9,534 bases of DNA from CAJQQY01 sp964352225 (GCA_964352225.1 CAYGRM010000261.1:1-9534); one strand, 5' to 3'. Positions 1 through 7,437 are shown, counted from the first letter of the stretch. The notes: a model not told the origin generated them from the sequence alone. Numbers and translations are program-made.

Positions 1-2295
1 ATTTTCCTTCACGTACGGTTGATTGTACATTCTGACACCCGTTGCTGAGTGAAATGCATTCGCAATCGCAGCACCTGCGGGAGGCAAAGTTGGTTCACCA
101 AGTCCCGTTGGAGATTTTCCATTATCAACATAATGCACTTCGATTTGAGGTGCTTCGTCCATTCTAATCAAACGATACTTGTTGAAATTATCCATGGTTG
201 GTTGACCATTTTCAAAAGAGAAATCACCAAACATCGAGTGACCAATTCCATCAATTACACCACCTTGAATTAAGTTGGTTGCAGCTAATGGATTGACTAC
301 AATTCCACAATCAACTACACAAACTACCTTGTCTACTTTAGGAACATCTCCCTCCATTTTTACTTGTGCAATTTGCGCTACATAAGTATTGTGAGAGTAA
401 AATGCACTAAACCCAAGATGCGTTCCACGCGGAGTATTTCCCCAATCTCCTTTTTCAGCAGCCATTTTTATAGCTGCGATAAAACGATCAGGTTCATAAT
501 TTCCTTTTGGCATTAAACCTTTTTTCGCTTCTTTTAATTTTTCTTCATCTTTGATTTCCTCTTCAAGTTTGGTGTGCGCATCATAAACTTCTTTGGCTTT
601 TTCCAAAATATCTAAACGCATTTGCACCGCGTCTTGTCCAGTTTTTTGAGCTACTTCATCCAAGAAACTTTGCTCCGCTGAAGCTAAGAAATTAGTGTAA
701 GGTGCTCGCCAAGCACCAGTCGAAACATTACTTTCAAGCGAGTGGTTATCACATTGATAATTACTAATTCCAGACGCAGGAAATCCGTCGGCAAGGGAAG
801 ACCACATATTGCCATTCACCGCAGCTTCGATTAAGTGGTAACCGGTAATTTTATTATCCTTGATCGCAGCTCGGATTTTATAATGAACGGCAGGGCGGTA
901 AGTTCCAGCAGTCATATCATCCTCTCGAGTCCAAATTACTTGAACTGGAGCTTTGATTTCTTTTGAAACTTGTACTGCTTCCAAAGCAAAATCACCATAA
1001 AGTCTTCGACCAAAACCACCACCCATTCGAGTCATCTGCAAATCGATTTTTTGAAATGCTTTGTCTCGGGCAGCTTTTGCAGCATTCTTGTCTTCAGAAT
1101 CGTGTTCCTCAATCATATCCAACAAATCAGCAACTCTACCTCGAGTCCATTCTGGTGTTTGGATTGGCCCTACGAGTTCTACTTTTTCGTCCGTTACATT
1201 GGCGAAAAAATTCATTGGTTCCATGCAGTTATGAGGCAAAAATGGAGATTCATAAGTTCTTTCTATAACTTCATCAGCTTGCGCAAATGCCTTGTCAGGA
1301 TCACCATCTAAACGAACTGGTGTTTTGGCTTTACTCTCAGTCAACTTATTTAATGCTACTTTATGATTGGTAGTATTTTCTCCAAGAGAAGCATTTTCCC
1401 AAACGGCTTTAAGTGCTTTTTTACCTTTCATGGCAGCCCAGGTTGAGTTGGCTACTACCGCTATTTTATCCAACATAACGTCTTCCCCTTTGAACTTTTG
1501 TCTTTGAGGAATCTGCATTTTTACCACCTTTTGCACTCCTGCAACTTTAAGCGCTTCGGTATCATCAAAAGAAACTAATTTTTGGCCAAAAGCAGGTGCT
1601 CGCAAAACTGCCGCATACATCATTCCTTCTCGCTTGGTATCAATTCCGAAAAGTGGTTTTCCCGTAATGATATCTTCCATATCAACATTACCTTTTGGCG
1701 TTCCGATGATTTTGTAATCCTTGGTTTCTTTTAATTTTACATCTTCATCCTTGGGTACTTCCATCGTAGAAGCTACTTTTGCCACTTCTCCAAAACCAAT
1801 GGATTCTCCTTTCCCATTTGAAATCATTCCGTCAGAGACAGAGCATTCAGAAGGATCAATTTCCCATTGTTGAGCAGCAGCATTGACTAACATTTGTTTA
1901 GCAGTTGCTCCAGCCATTCTTAAACTATCCCAACCTTGGCGAATGGATTGACTACCACCTGCTACTTGTCGAGTGTACCATTCTGTATTTAAGCCTGCTT
2001 GCTCGACCATGACATCTTCCCATTTTACATCCAATTCTTCAGCGACGATCATCGGCATGGAGGTTTTTACATTTTGCCCAATTTCAGGGTTTGGAGAAAA
2101 AATAGTCACGAGTCCATTATCACCTATTTTTAAAAAGGCATTGATATTAAACCATTCCTTAGGCATGGTTCTGATTGGGGTAACATCTTTTGGAGAATTA
2201 CACGAACTCCAATTGAATCCTAAAACTAAACCTCCACCAGAAAGGGCAGATAATTTGAGGAAATTACGACGATTAACTTTATTTATATTTTCCAT
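1..2295 (-). CDS. Molybdopterin-binding large subunit of an isoquinoline 1-oxidoreductase-type (xanthine dehydrogenase family) hydroxylase, 3'-truncated by the window edge
   Basis: Large catalytic subunit of a molybdenum hydroxylase that inserts water-derived oxygen into an aldehyde or N-heterocycle; the real substrate cannot be read from sequence. The reading frame is open for 765 codons from the ATG at 2293-2295 to the window edge. Since the family usually has about 720-780 residues, only a few C-terminal codons should be missing. The N terminus carries a twin-arginine signal (NRRNFLK, residues 8-14, then a Gly/Leu-rich segment), so export by Tat is expected; Cys32 follows it in a weak lipobox-like context (WSSC). 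Cofactor motifs are visible: GGGFGRR at 425-431, and TGLGEPTLPP near the C terminus, in which Glu734 matches the catalytic base of the xanthine oxidase family. It lies 77 bases downstream of the 2Fe-2S subunit gene in the same direction and is surely its partner. Related aldehyde oxidase-type enzymes cannot be excluded. Confidence 0.93.
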   Translation of the reverse strand, partial: MENINKVNRRNFLKLSALSGGGLVLGFNWSSCNSPKDVTPIRTMPKEWFNINAFLKIGDNGLVTIFSPNPEIGQNVKTSMPMIVAEELDVKWEDVMVEQAGLNTEWYTRQVAGGSQSIRQGWDSLRMAGATAKQMLVNAAAQQWEIDPSECSVSDGMISNGKGESIGFGEVAKVASTMEVPKDEDVKLKETKDYKIIGTPKGNVDMEDIITGKPLFGIDTKREGMMYAAVLRAPAFGQKLVSFDDTEALKVAGVQKVVKMQIPQRQKFKGEDVMLDKIAVVANSTWAAMKGKKALKAVWENASLGENTTNHKVALNKLTESKAKTPVRLDGDPDKAFAQADEVIERTYESPFLPHNCMEPMNFFANVTDEKVELVGPIQTPEWTRGRVADLLDMIEEHDSEDKNAAKAARDKAFQKIDLQMTRMGGGFGRRLYGDFALEAVQVSKEIKAPVQVIWTREDDMTAGTYRPAVHYKIRAAIKDNKITGYHLIEAAVNGNMWSSLADGFPASGISNYQCDNHSLESNVSTGAWRAPYTNFLASAEQSFLDEVAQKTGQDAVQMRLDILEKAKEVYDAHTKLEEEIKDEEKLKEAKKGLMPKGNYEPDRFIAAIKMAAEKGDWGNTPRGTHLGFSAFYSHNTYVAQIAQVKMEGDVPKVDKVVCVVDCGIVVNPLAATNLIQGGVIDGIGHSMFGDFSFENGQPTMDNFNKYRLIRMDEAPQIEVHYVDNGKSPTGLGEPTLPPAGAAIANAFHSATGVRMYNQPYVKEN

Positions 2296-2372
2296 AATGA
2301 ATTATGATTAAGATCTTTTTTTGAAAAAAATAACAGATTAGTTATTAATGATTAACAGTTCAGCATTGATCA

Positions 2373-2831
2373 TTAACTATTACCTGCAGCTGTTTTAATC
2401 GCAGCTTTGATTCGGTTGTAAGTACCACATCGACAAATATTTCCACGCATTGCATCGTCAATATCTTGATCATTTGGATTGGAATTATTACTTAGTAAAG
2501 CTGCTGCATTCATAATTTGACCAGCTTGACAGTAACCACATTGTGGTACATCATGTTCTCTCCATGCTTCTTGCAAGGGATGAGATGCATCTGCCGAAAG
2601 GCCTTCAATTGTAGTTATTTTTTTTCCTTCAACTGCTGACACAGGAAGTATACAAGATCGCATTGCTTGTCCGTCGAGGTGAATTGTACATGCGCCACAT
2701 TGAGCGATTCCGCAGCCATATTTGGTGCCGACCAACCCAACAGCGTCTCGCAAAACCCAAAGCATTGGAGTATCCGACTCAGCTTCGATGGTTTGCATTT
2801 TTCCATTGATGTTTAGATTGTAAGTTGCCAT
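2373..2831 (-). CDS. (2Fe-2S)-binding small subunit of isoquinoline 1-oxidoreductase-type molybdenum hydroxylase
   Basis: Electron-transfer subunit that passes electrons from the molybdenum centre of the large subunit to an external acceptor. The 152-residue length is normal for the family. The N-terminal ferredoxin-like domain (about 1-75) binds a plant-type 2Fe-2S cluster through Cys40, Cys45, Cys48 (GCGIAQCGACTIHLDG) and Cys60. The C-terminal helical domain (about 80-148) binds the second cluster through Cys98 and Cys101 (QCGYCQAGQIM) and Cys133 and Cys135 (NICRCGTYNRIK). All eight ligands are present. No FAD domain is encoded beside it, which fits the two-subunit isoquinoline/quinaldine-aldehyde type rather than three-part xanthine dehydrogenases. 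It has no export signal, so if the complex is periplasmic this subunit would travel with the Tat-targeted partner (family-based inference). It is the first gene of the pair. I found no clear promoter in the divergent 281-base spacer on this strand. Confidence 0.95.
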   Translation of the reverse strand: MATYNLNINGKMQTIEAESDTPMLWVLRDAVGLVGTKYGCGIAQCGACTIHLDGQAMRSCILPVSAVEGKKITTIEGLSADASHPLQEAWREHDVPQCGYCQAGQIMNAAALLSNNSNPNDQDIDDAMRGNICRCGTYNRIKAAIKTAAGNS

Positions 2832-3043
2832 AAGATTTGGTATTTTATTTTTATGCCAAAATAATTAAAAATTGTGAGAATCTGGGAGAGTTGTAAATGT
2901 TTTTCAGGTAATTAATCTATGAGGTTGGAGGATAGCATTTTATCAAATTACGAATACCTTATTTGGAATATCTAATGTCGTAGTTTGTCTCCAAGATTGA
3001 TTTTTTTTGATTCAGGATTTATTAATTTAAAACTTGAATCTCC

Positions 3044-3078
3044 TTTGACAAAGACTTTGGTTGTTTTGATTAAATTTG
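3044..3078 (+). promoter_or_regulatory. Bacteroidota-type promoter for the truncated hemoglobin gene
   Basis: A perfect TAnnTTTG element (TAAATTTG, 3071-3078) lies 34 bases before the ATG at 3113. The nearest usable -33 element is TTTG at 3044-3047, giving a 23-base spacer, longer than the preferred 19-21, so the -33 assignment is less certain. Predicted transcription start is about 3085 with a leader of roughly 28 bases. This argues against using the in-frame TTG at 3089 as start. Confidence 0.5.
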
Positions 3079-3112
3079 TTGAGTTAAATTGAATCACGAA
3101 AAAAAAGTAAAA

Positions 3113-3505
3113 ATGGATGACATCGCAGGAAAAGAAGATATTAAAATATTCGTCAACAAGTTTTACGAAAAGATAAGAGTTGATGAAATATTGGGGCCAG
3201 TTTTTGCGCTGCGCATCCCTGATGAAAATTGGCCGAAACATTTGGAGCGAATGTATAGTTTTTGGAATACTATTTTATTCTTTCAAAGAGAATATACTGG
3301 GAATCCTTTCCAAAAACATGTTGGTTTGCCTGTGGATAATTCTCATTTTGAGCATTGGGTAAAACTTTTTCATCAGACAATTGATGAAAATTTTGCTGGG
3401 AAGCAAGCCGATGAAGCTAAGCGTCGAGCAGAAAATATGGGGAAATTATTTAGCCATAAGTTGCAGTACCTCAAAGACAATCCAAATTTCAAACCTATCG
3501 TTTGA
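3113..3505 (+). CDS. Group III truncated hemoglobin (TrHb3, Ctb-like)
   Basis: Small heme protein with the 2-over-2 globin fold, 130 residues, cytoplasmic. By alignment from memory with Campylobacter jejuni Ctb, the heme-pocket residues are Tyr18 (B10, in KFYEK), His43 (E7, in WPKHLERM), proximal His69 (F8, in QKHVGLP) and Trp82 (G8, in HFEHWVKLF). The spacing and the FYEK...LGP.F motif are typical of group III. These globins bind O2 and NO and are linked to nitrosative stress or oxygen handling; the exact role here is unknown. An in-frame TTG at 3089 would add eight residues (MNHEKKVK), but it falls about 4 bases after the predicted transcription start, so the ATG is preferred; it is preceded by an A-rich leader. 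The next gene begins 24 bases downstream and is probably co-transcribed. Confidence 0.93.
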   Translation: MDDIAGKEDIKIFVNKFYEKIRVDEILGPVFALRIPDENWPKHLERMYSFWNTILFFQREYTGNPFQKHVGLPVDNSHFEHWVKLFHQTIDENFAGKQADEAKRRAENMGKLFSHKLQYLKDNPNFKPIV

Positions 3506-3529
3506 TAAAAAAAAGAATCAAAAAAATAC

Positions 3530-4861
3530 ATGAAATATCTTTTAGTTTTTAAGTCCTTATTAATTTTTGGGTTTTTATTTTTTTCCAACAAGACATTTAC
3601 GCAATCTGGAAGAAGTCCAATTACTCTAAAAAAACCAACCGCTGAGGATATCTACTATCGAGGAACAGGGGCATTTTTTGCGAAAAAATATGAAGTAGCG
3701 ATTTTGTATTTTGATCGAGTATTAAGAATGGATGAGGAGTATTATTCAAAAGCTTACAATAAACGGGCAGAGTGTAATATTAATTTAGAGAGTTATGAAG
3801 AGGCGTTACTTGATTATGATAAGGCTATAGAAAATGCTCCTCGATTTGCGGAAGCTTATAATGGACGAGGTTCTTTAAAAATATACTTTAATGATTATGA
3901 GGGAGCACTTAGCGATTTAAATGAGGCGATAGAGTTGAAGCCTCAATATTCAGAGACTTATTTTAATTTAGGTAATCTTTATTATGAAAAAAATGAACTT
4001 ACAAAGGCTATCGGTTTCTATACCAAAGCTATTAAATTAAATAATTATGAATATGATTATTTTATCAATAGAGGCATAGCTTATCATGATTTGGAATTAT
4101 ATGATTCGGCTATTTCAGATCTTGATTCAGCATTGATGATTAATCCAGAAAGTATATCGGCCTTGAAATTTAAGATAAAAAGTAATATTGAATTGGAGGA
4201 ATACAATCTTGCTTTGGAGGACTACGAGGAAGCTTTGTCCTTAGATTCTGCCGAACTCTGGATTTGGAATAGTCGAGCTGGACTGCACGTGGACATGAAT
4301 GAAATTGAAATGGGAATTGCTGATTATACTGAGGCCATTGACCTAGCTCCAGATACGGTTTATTTATATAAGAATAGAGCCATCGCTTATCGGAAGTTGA
4401 AACAATATGATTTGGCCATTAAAGATTATAATCAAGCTTTAGCCATTGACTCGACCTATACAGATGCTTTAAATAATCGAGGATATGTATATGATTTGAT
4501 GGGAGAAAATGAATTGGCTGTGCTTGATTTTACCAAATCGATTGAGATAGATCCAAAAGGTGCGGATTTTTCTTTAAATAATCGGGCGAACTCTTATCGG
4601 AAGTTAAAGCAGTTTGAAAAAGCTAAAATTGATGTACAGGAATCTATTGAATTAAATGATGATAACGGTTGGGCTTTTGCGACGCTTGCTTTTATTTATG
4701 CAGCTGAAGGGAATGATGAGCAATTTTTTGAAAATATTGAACTGGCGATTTCGAAGCCGTTGGCCTATCCTTTGAAGGAAAAATTGGAAGGGGAGAAGTC
4801 ATTGGAAAAATATAAAAATGATGAGCGGTTTTTGAAAATATTGGAGAAATCTGAGGGGTGA
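3530..4861 (+). CDS. Exported TPR-repeat protein
   Basis: Protein of 443 residues with an N-terminal signal peptide (hydrophobic stretch about 4-19, likely cleavage near TFTQ, residue 25). The rest is an almost uninterrupted superhelix of about eleven TPR units of 34 residues, from about residue 38 to 405. Recurrent cores are AYNKRAE...YEEALLDYDKAIENAP, AYNGRGS...YEGALSDLNEAIELKP, YKNRAIAYRKLKQYDLAIKDY and similar. Repeat eight and repeat ten share the string SYRKLKQ/AYRKLKQ, suggesting relatively recent duplication or strong constraint. A charged tail follows (about 410-443, ending in DERFLKILEKSEG). TPR arrays mediate protein-protein contacts; no enzymatic domain is present and no partner can be named. 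After signal cleavage it should be periplasmic, whereas the globin encoded 24 bases upstream is cytoplasmic, so co-transcription need not mean physical interaction. Its stop lies 3 bases from the stop of the convergent gene. Confidence 0.9.
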   Translation: MKYLLVFKSLLIFGFLFFSNKTFTQSGRSPITLKKPTAEDIYYRGTGAFFAKKYEVAILYFDRVLRMDEEYYSKAYNKRAECNINLESYEEALLDYDKAIENAPRFAEAYNGRGSLKIYFNDYEGALSDLNEAIELKPQYSETYFNLGNLYYEKNELTKAIGFYTKAIKLNNYEYDYFINRGIAYHDLELYDSAISDLDSALMINPESISALKFKIKSNIELEEYNLALEDYEEALSLDSAELWIWNSRAGLHVDMNEIEMGIADYTEAIDLAPDTVYLYKNRAIAYRKLKQYDLAIKDYNQALAIDSTYTDALNNRGYVYDLMGENELAVLDFTKSIEIDPKGADFSLNNRANSYRKLKQFEKAKIDVQESIELNDDNGWAFATLAFIYAAEGNDEQFFENIELAISKPLAYPLKEKLEGEKSLEKYKNDERFLKILEKSEG

Positions 4862-4864
4862 TTT

Positions 4865-5689
4865 TTAAACCATGATCAATAAAATTATTCCCAAAACTAC
4901 CGACCGAAATCCCACCCAAGAAATCGTCATGGCAAATGGAACGCCCAACAATTTACATCTCCGAATATGTTCAAAAAACATGATAGTCACTACAATTCCA
5001 AACATAGCAATTAATCCCACCAAAGAAATTGGAAAATAATAATTGGCTAATAGTACTGGCAATAAAAGTATTCCTCCAATCATCGAAACGGTGGACATAT
5101 TTCCCAAATACTCCAATGTTTTATCTTTTTTGAAAAAAGAAATCGCAGTCATTTGCCAACCAATTTGACCGAAGCAAATCATAAATTCCCTGACCCAACT
5201 GTGTTCCCAACCTAGTTGAGCATTTAAGTAAAAGGCAAATTGATTCAAAACTAAGCCCGTAAAAATCGCTGCAAAAATAATATAGCTCCATCTATATTTT
5301 TTGTTCACTTCAGGAGTACAATCTCTTACTTTATCGTTTTTTAAGGTTGGATAAATTACTTTTCGATTGTAAGAAATAAAACGATAGAGTCGTAAGAGAA
5401 AAGCATAGATCAATTGACTGTGCAGAAGTTTTTTAAAAAAAGTAGAGCGATGAGCAACGATTTCAATCATCGCATCAATACCATAGTGAGTCGTAGAGGT
5501 TTCCGTATCCAAAAGTGCGATTTCATTTTTTGCACGTTCCATATCAATTTGGTTAGCATAGGAATGTTGGATTGTCTGATAGGGAGAAATGGTATTTTTA
5601 TCAATTAATCCTATTTTTGAAAAGCATTTTCCATAAATATTACACATGGGACAATCTTGGTCGATGAGTAGTTTTCGATTCTTTAGCAT
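4865..5689 (-). CDS. DCC-family (DUF393) redox-like domain fused to a multi-helix membrane domain
   Basis: Protein of 274 residues with two parts. Residues 1 to about 115 resemble the thiol-disulfide oxidoreductase DCC family (DUF393): a beta strand leading into LLIDQDCPMC with Cys13 and Cys16 in the family CxxC position, and the family's C-terminal signature later, including AHRSTFFKKLL (79-89) and LYRFISYNRKVIYP (101-114). Residues about 134-274 form four or five hydrophobic segments (roughly 134-155, 165-186, 200-217, 220-240, 250-274). The DCC family is named for its motif, and its chemistry is poorly established, so a redox role is a family-based guess. With no N-terminal signal, the CxxC side is predicted cytoplasmic. 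Its own promoter is recognisable at 5725-5755. It is monocistronic and convergent with the TPR gene. Confidence 0.85.
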   Translation of the reverse strand: MLKNRKLLIDQDCPMCNIYGKCFSKIGLIDKNTISPYQTIQHSYANQIDMERAKNEIALLDTETSTTHYGIDAMIEIVAHRSTFFKKLLHSQLIYAFLLRLYRFISYNRKVIYPTLKNDKVRDCTPEVNKKYRWSYIIFAAIFTGLVLNQFAFYLNAQLGWEHSWVREFMICFGQIGWQMTAISFFKKDKTLEYLGNMSTVSMIGGILLLPVLLANYYFPISLVGLIAMFGIVVTIMFFEHIRRCKLLGVPFAMTISWVGFRSVVLGIILLIMV

Positions 5690-5724
5690 GGTAATATTTT
5701 TATAATAAGTAATTAAATTTAGGG

Positions 5725-5755
5725 CAAAGATATACTAAAAAACACAAACTTTCAA
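5725..5755 (-). promoter_or_regulatory. Bacteroidota-type promoter for the DCC/membrane protein gene
   Basis: Read on the minus strand, TATCTTTG (5732 to 5725) is a perfect TAnnTTTG -7 element. A TTG -33 element (5755 to 5753) lies 20 bases upstream, close to the ideal spacing. Transcription would start near 5718, leaving about 30 bases of A/T-rich leader before the ATG at 5687-5689. This is the best-matched promoter in the window. Confidence 0.65.
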
Positions 5756-5767
5756 TTTTTATTGAAA
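5750..5767. repeat. Perfect 7-bp inverted repeat over the -33 element
   Basis: TTTCAAT (5750-5756) and ATTGAAA (5761-5767) are separated by TTTT. The palindrome covers the -33 TTG of the minus-strand promoter. It could be an operator for a repressor of the DCC gene or the divergent EamA gene. In AT-rich DNA a chance occurrence is quite possible. Confidence 0.35.
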
Positions 5768-5884
5768 ATTCAATAAGTTAAAGTTAGTGCATTGTATATC
5801 TTTTATTAATCCAAAGAATAAAAAGATTCCCAACTTTTGATTTCCTTTGCCAATTCGAAAATTACTCTTAAAATAATCCATCGA

Positions 5885-6784
5885 ATGGTTGAGAATAAAC
5901 GTGATATTTGGTTGATTCCACTTTGTATATTTATCGTATACATCGTATGGGGAACGACCTATTTGGCTAATGCTTGGGGGGTAAAAGTTATTCCACCATT
6001 CTTGCTAGCAGCTGTTCGATTTATTGTAGCTGGGAGTGTTTTATTATTTACTTCTAGTTTTTTTACACCGATCAAGATCAGTTGGAATCAATTTAAAAAC
6101 TTAGCATTTGCGGGATTACTATTATTTGGAATAGGTAATGGATTAGTGACTTGGGCATTGCAGTATGTGGATTCAGGAATTACAGCATTAGTTATTTCAT
6201 TGGAACCATTGGTGGTAGCGATTATGCTTTGGTATTTTAAAAAACAAAAACCTCAAATCAATACTTGGATGGGAATAGGACTAGGTATTTTGGGAATGGC
6301 ACTTTTGATCGGACAACCCAAATTTGTCTCTAGTTATGAGTGGATGATGGGGTTTAGTTTTATATTTATTTCGATGTTAGCTTGGGGGTATATTTCGATC
6401 TGGATTTCTACCGCAGACTTGCCAGAATCAGTATTTCAGAGTGCTAGTATGCAAATGATTTTAGGAGGATCAATGCTTTTGGTGAGTAGTTTTGGAATGC
6501 AGGAAGTTCAAAATTTTGATTGGTCAACTTTGACACCTAGGGCAATTGGTTCTTGGATATATTTAATGATGTTTGGTTCGATTCTCGCCTTTTCGGCGTT
6601 TAATTATTTACTATTAAGAGTTTCGCCCACTAGGGTCGTAGCTTCCTCTTATGTTCATCCTGTGATTGCTCTAGCATTAGGTTTTTCGTTGAACCATGAA
6701 AAAATTACTTCTCAATCAATTTTGGCAGCCGGAATATTATTAATCGGGGTAGTGCTAATTAATCGAGAAAAATCTCATGCCTAA
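5885..6784 (+). CDS. EamA/DMT-superfamily transporter (YedA-like)
   Basis: Inner-membrane permease of the drug/metabolite transporter superfamily, 299 residues, with about ten hydrophobic helices arranged as two EamA repeats (about 10-138 and 150-293). Visible signatures are YIVWGTTYLANAWGV (19-33), a PPFLLAAVRFIVAG segment in helix 2, and in the second half LLLRVSPTRVVASSYVHPVIALALGF, the conserved region before the final helices. Members export metabolites, amino acids or small toxic compounds; the substrate cannot be inferred. The ATG at 5885 is chosen because it begins just before the first helix (MVENKRDIWLIPLC). An in-frame TTG at 5837 would add 16 polar and basic residues not typical of the family. 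No convincing promoter is visible in the upstream spacer; the best match, TATCTTTT at 5797-5804, lacks a -33 element. An outer-membrane protein gene follows after 24 bases. Confidence 0.92.
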   Translation: MVENKRDIWLIPLCIFIVYIVWGTTYLANAWGVKVIPPFLLAAVRFIVAGSVLLFTSSFFTPIKISWNQFKNLAFAGLLLFGIGNGLVTWALQYVDSGITALVISLEPLVVAIMLWYFKKQKPQINTWMGIGLGILGMALLIGQPKFVSSYEWMMGFSFIFISMLAWGYISIWISTADLPESVFQSASMQMILGGSMLLVSSFGMQEVQNFDWSTLTPRAIGSWIYLMMFGSILAFSAFNYLLLRVSPTRVVASSYVHPVIALALGFSLNHEKITSQSILAAGILLIGVVLINREKSHA

Positions 6785-6808
6785 TTTTTTCACCTAAAAT
6801 ATTAAAAG

Positions 6809-7348
6809 ATGAAAAAGCAGATTTTACTTTTCGTTTTCCTTTTGTCTTCATTATTTTCTTACAGCCAGACTAATCAAGGAGATAAATTAGTTGGAGGAAC
6901 AGTTAGTTTTGGGACGCAATTTACTCCGAATAATGAGAATCAATTATTCCTAAATTTTAATCCAAATTACGGGAAATTTATCAATGATAATATCGCAGTC
7001 GGAGCAGGGGTTAATTTGAATTATCAAAAAATAAGTAATAATTCCAACTTGACTTCATTAGGATTGCTACCTTTCGTAAGATATTATATTGGTAATTCTG
7101 ATGTGTTGCAATTTTATGGAGAAGTGAAAGGAGGTTTTCTTTATCAAAGAAACAATAACCCTGGAGGTGCAACAAACAATAATGGATTTCAAATAAATGT
7201 TGGCCCAGGTGTAGCATTTTTTTTAAGTGAAAATGTTTCGTTTGATTTTATAGTCAATTATGGTTATGTAAGGTTGAATGAATTTATAATAGATAAAAGG
7301 TTGAGTTTTAACTTTGGATTTCAGGTGTACTTGTTGGGAAATAACTAA
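6809..7348 (+). CDS. Small outer-membrane beta-barrel protein
   Basis: Protein of 179 residues with a clear signal peptide (MKKQILLFVFLLSSLFSYSQ, cleavage around residue 19 or 20). The mature part alternates short amphipathic strands with Asn/Gly-rich turns: GGTVSFGTQFTP, NQLFLNFNPNYGKFI, IAVGAGVNLNYQKIS, LGLLPFVRYYIG, LQFYGEVKGGFLYQR, GFQINVGPGVAFFL, VSFDFIVNYGYVRL and LSFNFGFQVYLLGN. This is the pattern of an eight-stranded outer-membrane barrel of the OmpA-barrel or OmpW-like group, common in Bacteroidota as proteins of unknown function. It starts 24 bases after the EamA gene and probably shares its transcript, which raises but does not prove a link in transport or envelope stress. A strong hairpin terminator follows. 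Confidence 0.82.
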   Translation: MKKQILLFVFLLSSLFSYSQTNQGDKLVGGTVSFGTQFTPNNENQLFLNFNPNYGKFINDNIAVGAGVNLNYQKISNNSNLTSLGLLPFVRYYIGNSDVLQFYGEVKGGFLYQRNNNPGGATNNNGFQINVGPGVAFFLSENVSFDFIVNYGYVRLNEFIIDKRLSFNFGFQVYLLGNN

Positions 7349-7382
7349 GTATTTTTTTTAACAAAATCATCAAATAAACAAT

Positions 7383-7418
7383 AAAGACCTTTCAACTAAT
7401 TTTAGTTGAAAGGTCTTT
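7383..7418. terminator. Bidirectional intrinsic terminator between convergent genes
   Basis: A perfect 16-bp stem (7383-7398 with 7403-7418) encloses the loop ATTT. The arms begin AAAGACC and end GGTCTTT, so either strand gives a hairpin ending in a short U run, followed by further T-rich sequence. It sits 34 bases after the outer-membrane protein stop and 19 bases beyond the amidase stop, so it can end transcription of both genes. Confidence 0.88.
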
Positions 7419-7437
7419 GTCATTATTTTAAGCTGAT

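Noticed and set aside
963..1311. Two overlapping plus-strand frames of about 100-113 codons
   Set aside because: They lie antisense to the molybdopterin subunit, whose frame is continuous with recognisable motifs; their translations have no domain features.
1973..2311. Plus-strand frame of 112 codons
   Set aside because: Antisense shadow of the N-terminal part of the molybdopterin subunit, including its Tat signal.
2338..2380. Imperfect inverted repeat between the two hydroxylase genes (TAGTTATTAATGAT against ATCATTAACTA, 3-base bulge, 16-base loop)
   Set aside because: Composed almost entirely of A and T, bulged, overlaps the stop codon of the small subunit and lacks a T tract; it may be chance and would be a poor terminator inside an operon.
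2857..2864. Minus-strand TTATTTTG as a promoter -7 element for the hydroxylase operon
   Set aside because: One mismatch to TAnnTTTG and no TTG at a suitable distance upstream; not strong enough to annotate.
2919..2975. Plus-strand mini-ORF of 18 codons in the divergent spacer
   Set aside because: Too short, no leader features and no downstream gene it could attenuate.
4000..4700. Repeated DNA within the TPR gene as a possible tandem repeat or recombination array
   Set aside because: The repetition is at protein level (34-residue TPR units); the nucleotide sequences of the units have diverged and only short strings are shared.
5414..5608. Plus-strand frame of 64 codons
   Set aside because: Antisense shadow of the DCC domain; no independent signals.
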